DNA from: Leisingera sp. M658
Lineage (GTDB): Bacteria > Pseudomonadota > Alphaproteobacteria > Rhodobacterales > Rhodobacteraceae
NCBI RefSeq assembly: GCF_025144145.1
Contig: NZ_CP083546.1
Span: forward strand, 3,302,501-3,366,500
DNA length: 64,000 nt
Direction: 5' to 3'
Part shown: one piece after another, positions 10,115 through 17,551 of the stretch
Layout: every line of letters begins with the position of its first letter
How positions within the stretch are numbered: the stretch's first letter is position 1
The notes under the pieces: generated by a model
Databases searched by the model: none
Seen by the model: only the letters and a program-made list of their open reading frames with translations
Told to the model about the DNA's origin: nothing
Program-made: the position numbers and the translations under genes

Positions 10115-10466
10115 AGGCCAGCCTCATTCTGCGGCGTGCCGCAATGCTGGGCGGGCAGTTCCGCCTTGGCGGTGTGGGTGGTTTCCTTCTTTGCCCTCTC
10201 CGCATTGAATTCGGGCTTCAGCACGGCACGCACCGCAGACAGCGTTACCCGGTCCAGCGGTGTACGTCCTGCGGTGGCTAGGCGCTGCGTGCCCCTCGCC
10301 CCTTGAACAAGCTATGCTTCGGTCCGCGATTTGCGCCAGGCGCCCGCCTGCACAAGCCTGGTTACACACCAGAGAAACAGCGCGAGGGTCAGCACCGACA
10401 GCCCTGCAATCACCCACAGGGCGGGGCCGCCGCGGCCATGAAATCGATCAAAGGGGCAAGGAACAT
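10115..10466 (-). pseudogene. exbB: ExbB remnant with frameshift and nonsense codon
   Basis: An AAGGAGG precedes an ATG at 10466 (MFLAPLIDFMAA), but this frame stops after 18 codons. One frame over, GPALWVIAGLSVLTLALFLW continues the first ExbB membrane helix and then hits TAG after RKSRTEA. The same frame reopens as RTPLDRVTLSAVRAVLKPEF and NAERAKKETTHTAKAEL, typical of the cytoplasmic ExbB domain. The two C-terminal helices are missing. With the exbD remnant this implies loss of the energising complex that would have served the B12 receptor encoded upstream in the same operon. Confidence 0.7.
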
Positions 10467-10477
10467 CGCAGCCTCCT

Positions 10478-11479
10478 TCAGTGGCCCGGGTTTTCCGGTT
10501 CTGTTTGCTCTGCACCGCGGTCAAAGCGCTCGGTGTAGGACGCTGTCAGGCGGCTGGGGCCGTGCAGCAGCCGCCATTGCCGGATGCCATTGCGCCAGCC
10601 TGCCCGGCCTTCGCGGGTGTCCGGCTCTTCCGCCGACCCGGCAGGGGTTTCTGTATTAAGCAGCTCCCAGACCGCCTGCTTGCCCTGGCAGTATGCTTCG
10701 GCGCCCCAAGCGCTCAGCAGGTCTTGGAATGCGTCGAAGGCCGCACGGTTGAACACCTTGTCCTCGCCCAGGAGGCCTATCACCGGGTTCTCAGGATGGA
10801 CGCCGCAGCAGGGCACCCAGCCTTCGGGGATGGGCGTGTTGGCGGAATGGGTGCGCTCGGCGCGCAGCAATTTGGGCAGCACATGGGTATGCGGGCCTTC
10901 GGGGGACTTGCCGCCGGTGTCGGGACCGCCGATCATCTGGTAAACCTCTACCCGGCCGAGGCGGGTCAGCAGCACCCTGTGGGGGTGATGTTTCAGGATT
11001 GCGCCCATCACCGGGTTGCCATGTTCAAACAGCGAGCGGCCGGCGTTTTTGTTCAGCACGTCCAGCAATTCCGGATCGGCGGTGCGGATGCAGAAATCCG
11101 CCTGGTACTGGCCCAGGCCCATGTCGAACAACTGGGCGCGGCGGTCTTCGCCGCGCAGGGCGCCTTCGTCAGGGCCAAGCGCGGTCAGAACATCGCGCTG
11201 GTTCATCGCGGCCTCGGCCTGCGGCAGGCACAGCGACACGGCTTGCGTCCAGCGGTGCGGCTTGGGGCTGAGCGTTTCATAGGCAACCGGGCGCACGCCC
11301 TCCAATGTGTCGATGCGCACGCCGCCGCGGGAGGTTACCTGCATCAGCCCGGCATGTTCCTGCGGGGCCGGGTCGCCATAGACATGGTGGAACTCGGCAA
11401 TGGCGCCAAAAGACCCCATGTTCCAGCCGCAATCTTCTTGCATCAGCGCGTCTTTCAGCACCTGTTGAAGCTCAGGCAT
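10478..11479 (-). CDS. Conserved hypothetical protein of the B12 operon
   Basis: This 333-residue soluble protein has no signal peptide. I do not recognise a characterised family. Visible features are MQEDCGWNMGSFGAIAEFHH near residue 13, GPHTHVLPKLL near 196, the cysteine pair in WVPCCGVHPENPV near 220, and a basic C-terminal 50 residues. Its ATG overlaps the cbiZ stop by 8 bp, and an AAGGAGG plus ATG for the dead exbB overlaps its own stop, so it belongs to the riboswitch-controlled B12 operon. A role in cobinamide/cobalamin salvage or repression is inference from position only. Confidence 0.7.
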   Translation of the reverse strand: MPELQQVLKDALMQEDCGWNMGSFGAIAEFHHVYGDPAPQEHAGLMQVTSRGGVRIDTLEGVRPVAYETLSPKPHRWTQAVSLCLPQAEAAMNQRDVLTALGPDEGALRGEDRRAQLFDMGLGQYQADFCIRTADPELLDVLNKNAGRSLFEHGNPVMGAILKHHPHRVLLTRLGRVEVYQMIGGPDTGGKSPEGPHTHVLPKLLRAERTHSANTPIPEGWVPCCGVHPENPVIGLLGEDKVFNRAAFDAFQDLLSAWGAEAYCQGKQAVWELLNTETPAGSAEEPDTREGRAGWRNGIRQWRLLHGPSRLTASYTERFDRGAEQTEPENPGH

Positions 11480-12131
11480 GTGCTGCCCTCCTGTTGGTTG
11501 ATTTCCATTCCAGGGCGCCCAGATGGACAGCCTGGTAAACGGCTTTGCCTATGGCTTCGCCGGTAGCGGTATGCAGTCCGGCATAAGGAGTTGCACCAGC
11601 CGGTGCCGCCACCGCGACACAGTCGGTTCCGGTACCGGTCGCAATGCCGCCTGGCAGGGCGATGCCCGCCTCCATCACGGCCGCTGTGCGGGCCTGGACC
11701 GCGATACTCATCGCTTCGATCAGCCCGGCCTGGGTCAGCCCTTCGGAGAGGCGCAGTGCGACATTGATGGTTCCCCAGTTGCGGCTGGCGTAGTCCATCC
11801 GGCTCCCAACCCGCTCGGCGTTGGACAGGCCGACGGTGGCTACCGCATGGGCGGTGATGCCTTCTACATTGGCCGTTGCCTCGCAATAGCGGCGCACATC
11901 GCGAGAGGTGAGGAAGGCCACGGCATCCTCGCAGTCCCTCTGCGCCAGTTCACCTGCGAACCATTCGGTGACATCCAAATCCGGTGGCAGGTCGCTGTTG
12001 CGGACCTCGCGCCACAGGATACGGCGGGCAGCGGCAAGGCCGGGGCGGTTCACTGCCCAGCTCAGCACCTGCATTTCGGCACCGAGGTCAAATTCGATCC
12101 AGGGGCGTTCCAAGGTGACCCTGCCCATCAC
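11472..12131 (-). CDS. cbiZ: Adenosylcobinamide amidohydrolase
   Basis: The 219-residue protein starts MMGRVTLERPWIEFDLGAEM. It shows the CbiZ pattern: WAVNRPGL near residue 26, DAVAFLTSRDVRRY, TVGLSNAERVG, TINVALRLSEGLTQAGLIEA, and a C-terminal ATGTGTDCVAVAAP block. CbiZ removes the aminopropanol arm from adenosylcobinamide so the corrin can be rebuilt, and is used by Rhodobacter relatives to salvage pseudocobalamin and cobinamide. Its start overlaps the btuD stop by 4 bp (ATGA). Its presence makes the ABC system a corrinoid importer rather than a siderophore importer. Confidence 0.9.
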   Translation of the reverse strand: MMGRVTLERPWIEFDLGAEMQVLSWAVNRPGLAAARRILWREVRNSDLPPDLDVTEWFAGELAQRDCEDAVAFLTSRDVRRYCEATANVEGITAHAVATVGLSNAERVGSRMDYASRNWGTINVALRLSEGLTQAGLIEAMSIAVQARTAAVMEAGIALPGGIATGTGTDCVAVAAPAGATPYAGLHTATGEAIGKAVYQAVHLGALEWKSTNRRAAHA

Positions 12132-12883
12132 AGCACCTCCAGCGGCTGGAACACCGGCCCTTGCGCCGTGGTCTCATGCCAGACCGAGATGCCAAAGGCG
12201 CGGGCCATCAACGCCGGTGTCAGCACCTCAGCGGGCGCACCATCAGCCAGTATTCCGCCTTCGGCCAGCAGGATCAGCCGGGTGCAGTGGCGTGCGGCAA
12301 GCCCAAGGTCATGCAATGATACCAGCGCGGCGCGGCCTTCGGCCGCGAGGCTGGCAAAAACCTCCATGGTGGAAATCTGATGCGCCGGGTCCAGCCCGGC
12401 GGCGGGCTCGTCAGCCATCAACAGCGGCGTGTCCTGCGCCAGCGCGCGGGCAATCAGTGCGCGGGCCTGCTCGCCGCCTGACAGGCGGGAGGCTGCGCGC
12501 TGCCGGAACGGATCCAGTCCCATGCGCTCAATCGACTGGTCGACCAGCGCCTGATCGCCGGGCGGCAGCCGCAGCCCCTGAGGCAGATGCGGCAGGCGGC
12601 CAAGCGCCACCAGCCGCTCCACCGGGATCGGCCAGGCAATCTCGCGCGATTGCGGCATCCAGGCCACCGCGCGGGCGCGCTCCGACGCTTTCATCGCCGC
12701 CAGCGAGCTGTGCCCCTGCGCCGGGATCAGCCCCAAGGCGGCGCGCATCAGGCTGCTTTTGCCGGCGCCATTCGGCCCCAGCAGGCCAACGAATTCACCT
12801 GCTTGGATTTCAAACGACACATCACGCAGCACCGGGCGGTTCCGCAAGGTGACAGAGAGGTTCCGAACCGAAAGCACGCTCAT
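12128..12883 (-). CDS. btuD: Cobalamin ABC transporter ATP-binding protein
   Basis: The 251-residue ATPase has Walker A GLLGPNGAGKSS near residues 33-44, Q-loop WMPQSREIAWP, signature RLSGGEQARALIARAL, Walker B LLMADEPAAGLD and switch SLHDLGLAARHC. This is the FecE/BtuD/HmuV subgroup. It overlaps both neighbours by 4 bp (btuC upstream, cbiZ downstream), showing tight translational coupling. Corrinoid specificity is assigned from the operon's cobalamin riboswitch and cbiZ. Confidence 0.9.
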   Translation of the reverse strand: MSVLSVRNLSVTLRNRPVLRDVSFEIQAGEFVGLLGPNGAGKSSLMRAALGLIPAQGHSSLAAMKASERARAVAWMPQSREIAWPIPVERLVALGRLPHLPQGLRLPPGDQALVDQSIERMGLDPFRQRAASRLSGGEQARALIARALAQDTPLLMADEPAAGLDPAHQISTMEVFASLAAEGRAALVSLHDLGLAARHCTRLILLAEGGILADGAPAEVLTPALMARAFGISVWHETTAQGPVFQPLEVL

Positions 12884-13863
12884 GCCAGCCCCTTCCGCGT
12901 CTTATAGATCAGATGCAGGAAAAGCGGCGCGCCAACCAGGGCAGTGACCACTCCTAGCTTGAGGTCGCGCGACGGCAGGATGATCCGCACCGTGATATCT
13001 GCCAATTGCAACATAATGGCGCCGCCAAGTGCCGAGGCCCACAACAGCCGCGACGGCTGGCCGCCAACCAGCGGGCGCAGGATATGCGGCACCACCAGAC
13101 CGATGAAACCGATGGCCCCGGCCACCGCGGTTGCACCGCCGACGATGCTGGCGGTTCCAATGACCAACAGCAGCCGCAGCCGGTTCAGGTTCATTCCCAT
13201 CGTCTGCGCCGCATCCTCGCCCAGGGTCAGCGCATCCAGCCCCCGCGACAGCGTCATCAGGATCGCGGCTCCCGTCAGTGCAAAGGGCAGCACCAGCCAG
13301 ACATGCAGCATTGAGCGGTCCGCCAGCGAGCCCATCATCCAGAACACGATCTCATTGGCGGCAAAGGGGTTGGGCGACAGGTTCAGCACCAGCGAGGTGA
13401 GCGCCGCTGCCATCGCTGAGATCGCGATCCCCGCCAGGATCAGCGTCAGCGAGCCGCCCTGCGGTCCGGCCAGCGCCATCACCAGAAACACACCCGCCAA
13501 AGCTCCCGACAGAGCGGCCAGCGGCAGGCCCAGGGTGAGACTGGCCGCCAGCCCGGTGTTGATCGCCAGCACCGCCCCCAGCGCCGCCGAGGAGGACACA
13601 CCGATCAACCCCGGCTCAGCCAGCGGGTTGCGCAGGTAGCCCTGCATCGCGGCACCCGCCAGCCCCAGCCCGCCGCCGATGATCACCGCAAGCAGCGCCC
13701 GCGGCAGCCGGATTTCGCGCATCACCAGCGTCAGCGGACCATAGCTGTTGTCAAAAAGGGCCGCCAGGCTTTCGCCGATGCCCACATCCGCAGGCCCCAC
13801 GGTCAGCGACAGCAGGAACAACGCCAAAACGGCCGTGGTAAGCATTAGCATCAGACGGGTCAT
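12880..13863 (-). CDS. btuC: Cobalamin ABC transporter permease (FecCD family)
   Basis: The 327-residue protein has about 9-10 membrane segments. FecCD landmarks are PRALLAVIIGGGLGLAGAAM, NPLAEPGLIGVSSSAALGAV, the GDA-like LGEDAAQTMGMNL coupling loop and IGFIGLVVPHILRPLVG. It forms the channel dimer that accepts the corrinoid from BtuF. Starts and stops overlap neighbours by 4 bp on both sides. The N-terminus MTRLMLMLTTAVLALF begins directly in the first helix. Confidence 0.9.
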   Translation of the reverse strand: MTRLMLMLTTAVLALFLLSLTVGPADVGIGESLAALFDNSYGPLTLVMREIRLPRALLAVIIGGGLGLAGAAMQGYLRNPLAEPGLIGVSSSAALGAVLAINTGLAASLTLGLPLAALSGALAGVFLVMALAGPQGGSLTLILAGIAISAMAAALTSLVLNLSPNPFAANEIVFWMMGSLADRSMLHVWLVLPFALTGAAILMTLSRGLDALTLGEDAAQTMGMNLNRLRLLLVIGTASIVGGATAVAGAIGFIGLVVPHILRPLVGGQPSRLLWASALGGAIMLQLADITVRIILPSRDLKLGVVTALVGAPLFLHLIYKTRKGLA

Positions 13864-14696
13864 TCCCGGCCCTCCTTTTCAAGAAACGTGCGGCGTTCCT
13901 CGGCCAGCGCCGCCACCGCGCGCAGAACATGCGGAGTGCCGCAGACCCAATCCGCATCGCGGATCTGCCCGGCACCGCTGCGGCCCGCCAGGCGGCGCAC
14001 TGCCGGATGCAGCAGAACTTCCTCGCTGCGCGAGCCGCGCGGATAGGGAGAGGTTCCGATCAGCAGGTCCGGTTCCGCCATTGCCAGCACCTCCAGCGGC
14101 ATATGACCGGAGCGGCCATAGCCCAGCTCATCCGCGATATTGCGCAGCCCCGCCGCGCGCAGGATCTTGCCCGCAAGGGTCTTGCTGCCGGAAGTGAAAC
14201 CGTTAGCGGCATAAAGCGCGGCGCGCGGCGCCTCCGGCCCGGTGTACTCGAACGTTTCCAACTGCTGGTCATAGTCTGCCAGCAGTGCGCGGGCCGCGTC
14301 TTCACGGCCCAGAACCTCCCCCATCTGCAGGATGCGCGCGCGCACATCCTGCAGCGAGCTGGCGGGCTCGAACACCACCACCGGCACGCCAAGACGGCGC
14401 AGCATATCCGTGGTGGCCGGTGTCGAATAGGCGCCGGCAATCACCAGGTCGGGCCGCAGCAAATAAATCTCCTCTGCCAGCCCGTGGTTGGCGGGATAGG
14501 CCATGGCCGCGTCAGCCATAGCCGAGGCGCGTGTGTCCCGCGCGATGTAGGAGACCGAGGCCAGCTGGCCAGGTGCCGCAAGCAGCATCGCCAGCTGGTC
14601 AGTGCAAAGGTTCATCGACACCACGCGCGACGGCCCGGCAAAAGCACCGGTGGCGGCCCACAAAAGGACCAGGACTATGCCGGACAGCCTGCGCAT
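13860..14696 (-). CDS. btuF: Periplasmic cobalamin-binding protein
   Basis: The 278-residue protein has a signal peptide (MRRLSGIVLVLLWAATGAFA) and the BtuF/FhuD fold signatures: RVVSMNLCTDQLAMLLA, RPDLVIAGAYSTPATTDML and a long linking helix followed by LAMAEPDLLIGTSPYPRGSR. It would bind corrinoid in the periplasm and dock on BtuC. It starts 4 bp after the btuB stop and overlaps btuC by 4 bp. A lone Cys after SMNL is normal for several family members. Confidence 0.87.
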   Translation of the reverse strand: MRRLSGIVLVLLWAATGAFAGPSRVVSMNLCTDQLAMLLAAPGQLASVSYIARDTRASAMADAAMAYPANHGLAEEIYLLRPDLVIAGAYSTPATTDMLRRLGVPVVVFEPASSLQDVRARILQMGEVLGREDAARALLADYDQQLETFEYTGPEAPRAALYAANGFTSGSKTLAGKILRAAGLRNIADELGYGRSGHMPLEVLAMAEPDLLIGTSPYPRGSRSEEVLLHPAVRRLAGRSGAGQIRDADWVCGTPHVLRAVAALAEERRTFLEKEGRE

Positions 14697-14699
14697 GGG

Positions 14700-16583
14700 T
14701 CAGAACGAGGCCCTTACGCCGATATAGGCAGCGCGGCCGCGCTTGGCATAGCCCCAGACGTCCGCGTAGTCCTCATCGAACAGGTTGGTGACACGCCCGT
14801 TCAGCACCACGTTATCTGTCAGCTCATACTGAGCAGCCACATCAACGGTGGTGTAATCCGGCAGCTCAGCTGTGGCAAAGGAGCCAAAGAACTGGCTGTC
14901 CCAATTGCCTGCCACATGCCGGATGTCTGCGGTGACAGAGCCACGGCCATTGAAAGTATCCAGTGTGGCACTCAGCAGAAGCTCGTGCTCCGGACGGCGG
15001 ATCTCGACCGAGCCATTAGGGTTGGTGGCGTCCAGATAGGTGTAGGACAGGCGCAGATCGAGATATTCGGTGGCTTTCAGGCTTGCTGCCAGCTCAACAC
15101 CTTTGCGATCACTGTCCCCGGCTTGGTTGCGGTAGGAGAACGTGGTTGCGTTCACCATGTAGCTCTCGATCTCTCCCGTCAGGGTTTCGTCAAAATAGGT
15201 CACATCGACCAGCCCGCGCCCCTGCAGGAACGGTACCTCGACCCCGAAATCGAAGCTGTGGTTTTCTTCGGGCTGCAAGCTCTGATTGCCAAGGTAGGTG
15301 GTGGCGCCGAATGTGCTGTTGGCAAACAGCTCAAAGTAAGACGGGTTCACGATCCCTGTCCCGGCAGAGCTGTGCAGCCGCACGCCGCTGCCTGCGAAGG
15401 TATAAGAGGCACTGGCCGTCCAGCTGGTTGCGTCTTCGAATACGCTGTTGTTGTCGTGGCGCACCCCAAGCTGCAGATCCAGACCATTGGCAAAGCTGCC
15501 GCGGTATTCCAGGGCAATCGAATTGGTTTCGCGCGCAAAGGCCGGGTTGGAACTGCTGGAGTCCTCTTCCCATTCCAGCATCGCGTTCAGAAGGTGGTCT
15601 GCCTGATCCGCCGGCTGCCCGTCCAGGCCGAAGCTCAGCAGATATTTTGCTGCTTCAGTCTTGGTCTCGGTCGGGGTGCCGCCATTGAAGGAGCGGTCAA
15701 AGTCTGTGCGTTCCAGCGACAACCGATGCTTCAGACGGCCGCCCAAGGTGTCCAGTTCAGCATAGACTTGGGTCAGTTGCTCATCGCGGTCACTGAATTG
15801 CGTGGGATCATCCACGACATAGCTAGCCGCATCCGTTGCAGTGAAAGAGGTGCTGTCGCTGTCATAGCGCTCATCCGAGGTGCGGACGTTGAAGCCGAGC
15901 TTCAGCCGGTCGGTGACGAGGTAATCGCCTTTCAGCTGCAGTGTATTGCGGCGGATGCCGTCCTCTTCGCCGCCATCGCCGGAGGCATCGTAGCCGTCGT
16001 CATTGTCATGGGCGAGGCTGAAGGAAAGGCCGCCGCGCTCGGTCCGTGACGAGATCCGCGCCGACGCCCGGTAGCCGTCCGAACCCGCCTCGGCGCTGCC
16101 GCCATATTCGGTGCCGATGCCGCCGGTCTTGGTGATGATGTTGATCACACCGGCCGAGGCATTGGAGCCGTAGAACACCGATTGCGGGCCGCGCAGGACC
16201 TCGATCCGCTCGATATTGGCTGTGTCCAGGCCGGACAGGATGTACTCGCTGTCACCGCCCGAGGCTTCGACACCGTCGATCAGGATCAGCGTGTGATTGG
16301 CTTCGGCGCCGCGGATGCGAACCTGGGTAAAGCTGTCGCCGGAGCCGTTTATCATCAGGCCGGGAACGGAACGCAGCGCGTCCTGCACGGTGCTGATGCC
16401 GCGGTCTTTGATTTCTTCGCTGGTCAGAACTGAGACGGAGCGGCCGTATTTCCGGGCCTCAACCGGTGTGAAGCCGCCGGAGATGATAATCTCCGCCAGG
16501 TCGGTGACCTCTGGATCCTGGGCGGTTGCGATTGCGGGGGTGACGGCCAGGGCCGCGGCCAGGGTCAAGCTTGCCTTGCGCAT
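14700..16583 (-). CDS. btuB: TonB-dependent vitamin B12 receptor
   Basis: The 627-residue protein uses the ATG at 16583, which follows GGGAGGAATGGAAT; an earlier in-frame TTG/ATG lacks a ribosome site. A signal peptide (residues 1-21) is followed by a TonB-box-like DLAEIIISGG. The plug domain is residues 35-150, with GISTVQDALRSVPGLMI, VRIRGAEANHTLILIDGVEA and IEVLRGPQSVFYGSNASAGV. A 22-strand barrel ends in the terminal Phe (YIGVRASF). The cobalamin riboswitch directly upstream points to B12 as ligand. No tonB is present, and the exbBD remnants downstream are dead, so energy must come from another TonB complex. Confidence 0.92.
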   Translation of the reverse strand: MRKASLTLAAALAVTPAIATAQDPEVTDLAEIIISGGFTPVEARKYGRSVSVLTSEEIKDRGISTVQDALRSVPGLMINGSGDSFTQVRIRGAEANHTLILIDGVEASGGDSEYILSGLDTANIERIEVLRGPQSVFYGSNASAGVINIITKTGGIGTEYGGSAEAGSDGYRASARISSRTERGGLSFSLAHDNDDGYDASGDGGEEDGIRRNTLQLKGDYLVTDRLKLGFNVRTSDERYDSDSTSFTATDAASYVVDDPTQFSDRDEQLTQVYAELDTLGGRLKHRLSLERTDFDRSFNGGTPTETKTEAAKYLLSFGLDGQPADQADHLLNAMLEWEEDSSSSNPAFARETNSIALEYRGSFANGLDLQLGVRHDNNSVFEDATSWTASASYTFAGSGVRLHSSAGTGIVNPSYFELFANSTFGATTYLGNQSLQPEENHSFDFGVEVPFLQGRGLVDVTYFDETLTGEIESYMVNATTFSYRNQAGDSDRKGVELAASLKATEYLDLRLSYTYLDATNPNGSVEIRRPEHELLLSATLDTFNGRGSVTADIRHVAGNWDSQFFGSFATAELPDYTTVDVAAQYELTDNVVLNGRVTNLFDEDYADVWGYAKRGRAAYIGVRASF

Positions 16584-16749
16584 ATTCCATTCCTCCCGGC
16601 CCGCGCAACAATCGCAGGCCAAGTGACTGCCCAAGCGGGCAGTGTATTCGGGTCGGGTCTTTGGAAGGCTTTGCCTCCGCAGACGGTGAAAACTGCCACC
16701 ACTACGGAAATCCGTTATCTACGGCGCGCCCCGCACCGGGATAGGGTGA

Positions 16750-16935
16750 TCATCCTGGCAGGTCTCCTGACTCGCGGGTCGAAGCTTTGCCGCGCCTTCC
16801 CGCCCCTTGGGGCAGTGGCATTTCGCAGCATTGCTCTCCGCTCACAGTTGCGGGGGCAGTCACGGATTCAGCGCCTGTTGGCTACACTTCACCGTGTTCC
16901 CTTTTACCCGGGTGGTCTCCCAGCCGGACCAGAAT
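16750..16935 (-). promoter_or_regulatory. Cobalamin riboswitch controlling the btu operon
   Basis: On the minus strand, in order, are GGGTAAAAGGGAACACGGTG, CTGCCCCCGCAACTGTGAGC (the B12-box neighbourhood), CACTGCCCCAAGGGGCGGGAAGGCG, and GCGAGTCAGGAGACCTGCC. These are the conserved elements of the AdoCbl riboswitch in the right order and spacing. It lies about 170 bp upstream of the btuB start. Binding of cobalamin would be expected to repress the operon. Confidence 0.93.
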
Positions 16936-17488
16936 GTCCGGGACTTAGGCAAACTGGAATTGTTCTGTCAAGCGGAAGCAAACTCAACCGAGGTTTCTAT
17001 GGATTGACTTCAGGATGGAATGATAAAAACAAATGTTTGAATTTAGGGGCTTACGTCCGGAAAATCTCCGTGAAGAAATTTGGTTTTGAGCACTGGGGAT
17101 GCGGCTTTAGTTCAAAAAAAGGAGTATGCCGAACCGCGGCCGATACTGCTGTTCAATCTCAAGCGGGACTTAGGAAGCGAGATCTTGCATTGCAGGCAAG
17201 CCCGTCATTGCTCCTTTCCAATGCCCGTGGAAAACTGGAAGGTCCACATTCTGCAAGTAGTGTCAAAAGTGTTTCCTTTTGCCCTGTCTGTTTGCAGCCG
17301 CGGTGAATGAAAGGCGTCTCCGCACTTCGGGCATTGCCCACCAAAACATCGCTGAACCATGCCTAACCCTCGGCACTTCCTTTTACCGTGCAGCGGGCGG
17401 TTTCCGGCAGTGCAGCGGGCCGACGCGCTGCACGCGTGCCGCGAGAATTCGGCACTTCTGCAATGGGCTCGAACCAACCCTCCCACCC
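16936..17488. other. Intergenic region between the riboswitch and the rpsA terminator
   Basis: These 550 bp are less GC-rich than the flanks (AT-rich around 16965-17120) and probably contain the promoter for the riboswitch leader. A minus-strand frame contains CFGGQCPKCGDAFHSPR near 17300, a zinc-ribbon-like string, but it has no start or ribosome site and I do not call a gene. Confidence 0.4.
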
Positions 17489-17527
17489 AAAAAAAAAGCC
17501 CCGCAGACACCTGCGGGGCTTTCGTTT
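17489..17527 (-). terminator. Rho-independent terminator of rpsA
   Basis: On the minus strand AAAGCCCCGCAGGTGTCTGCGGGGCTTTTTTTTT follows the rpsA stop by about 25 nt: a strong 9-10 bp stem and a run of nine T. Confidence 0.92.
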
Positions 17528-17551
17528 TCAGCAGCCGTGAGGCCGGGGAGA

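Noticed and set aside
13929-16049. 706-codon plus-strand open frame over btuF/btuB
   Set aside because: It is opposite two well-supported genes and has no domain or initiation signal.
17205-17510. 101-codon minus-strand frame with a CPKCG string
   Set aside because: It has no ribosome site, overlaps the rpsA terminator and lacks the second half of a zinc ribbon; chance is likely.
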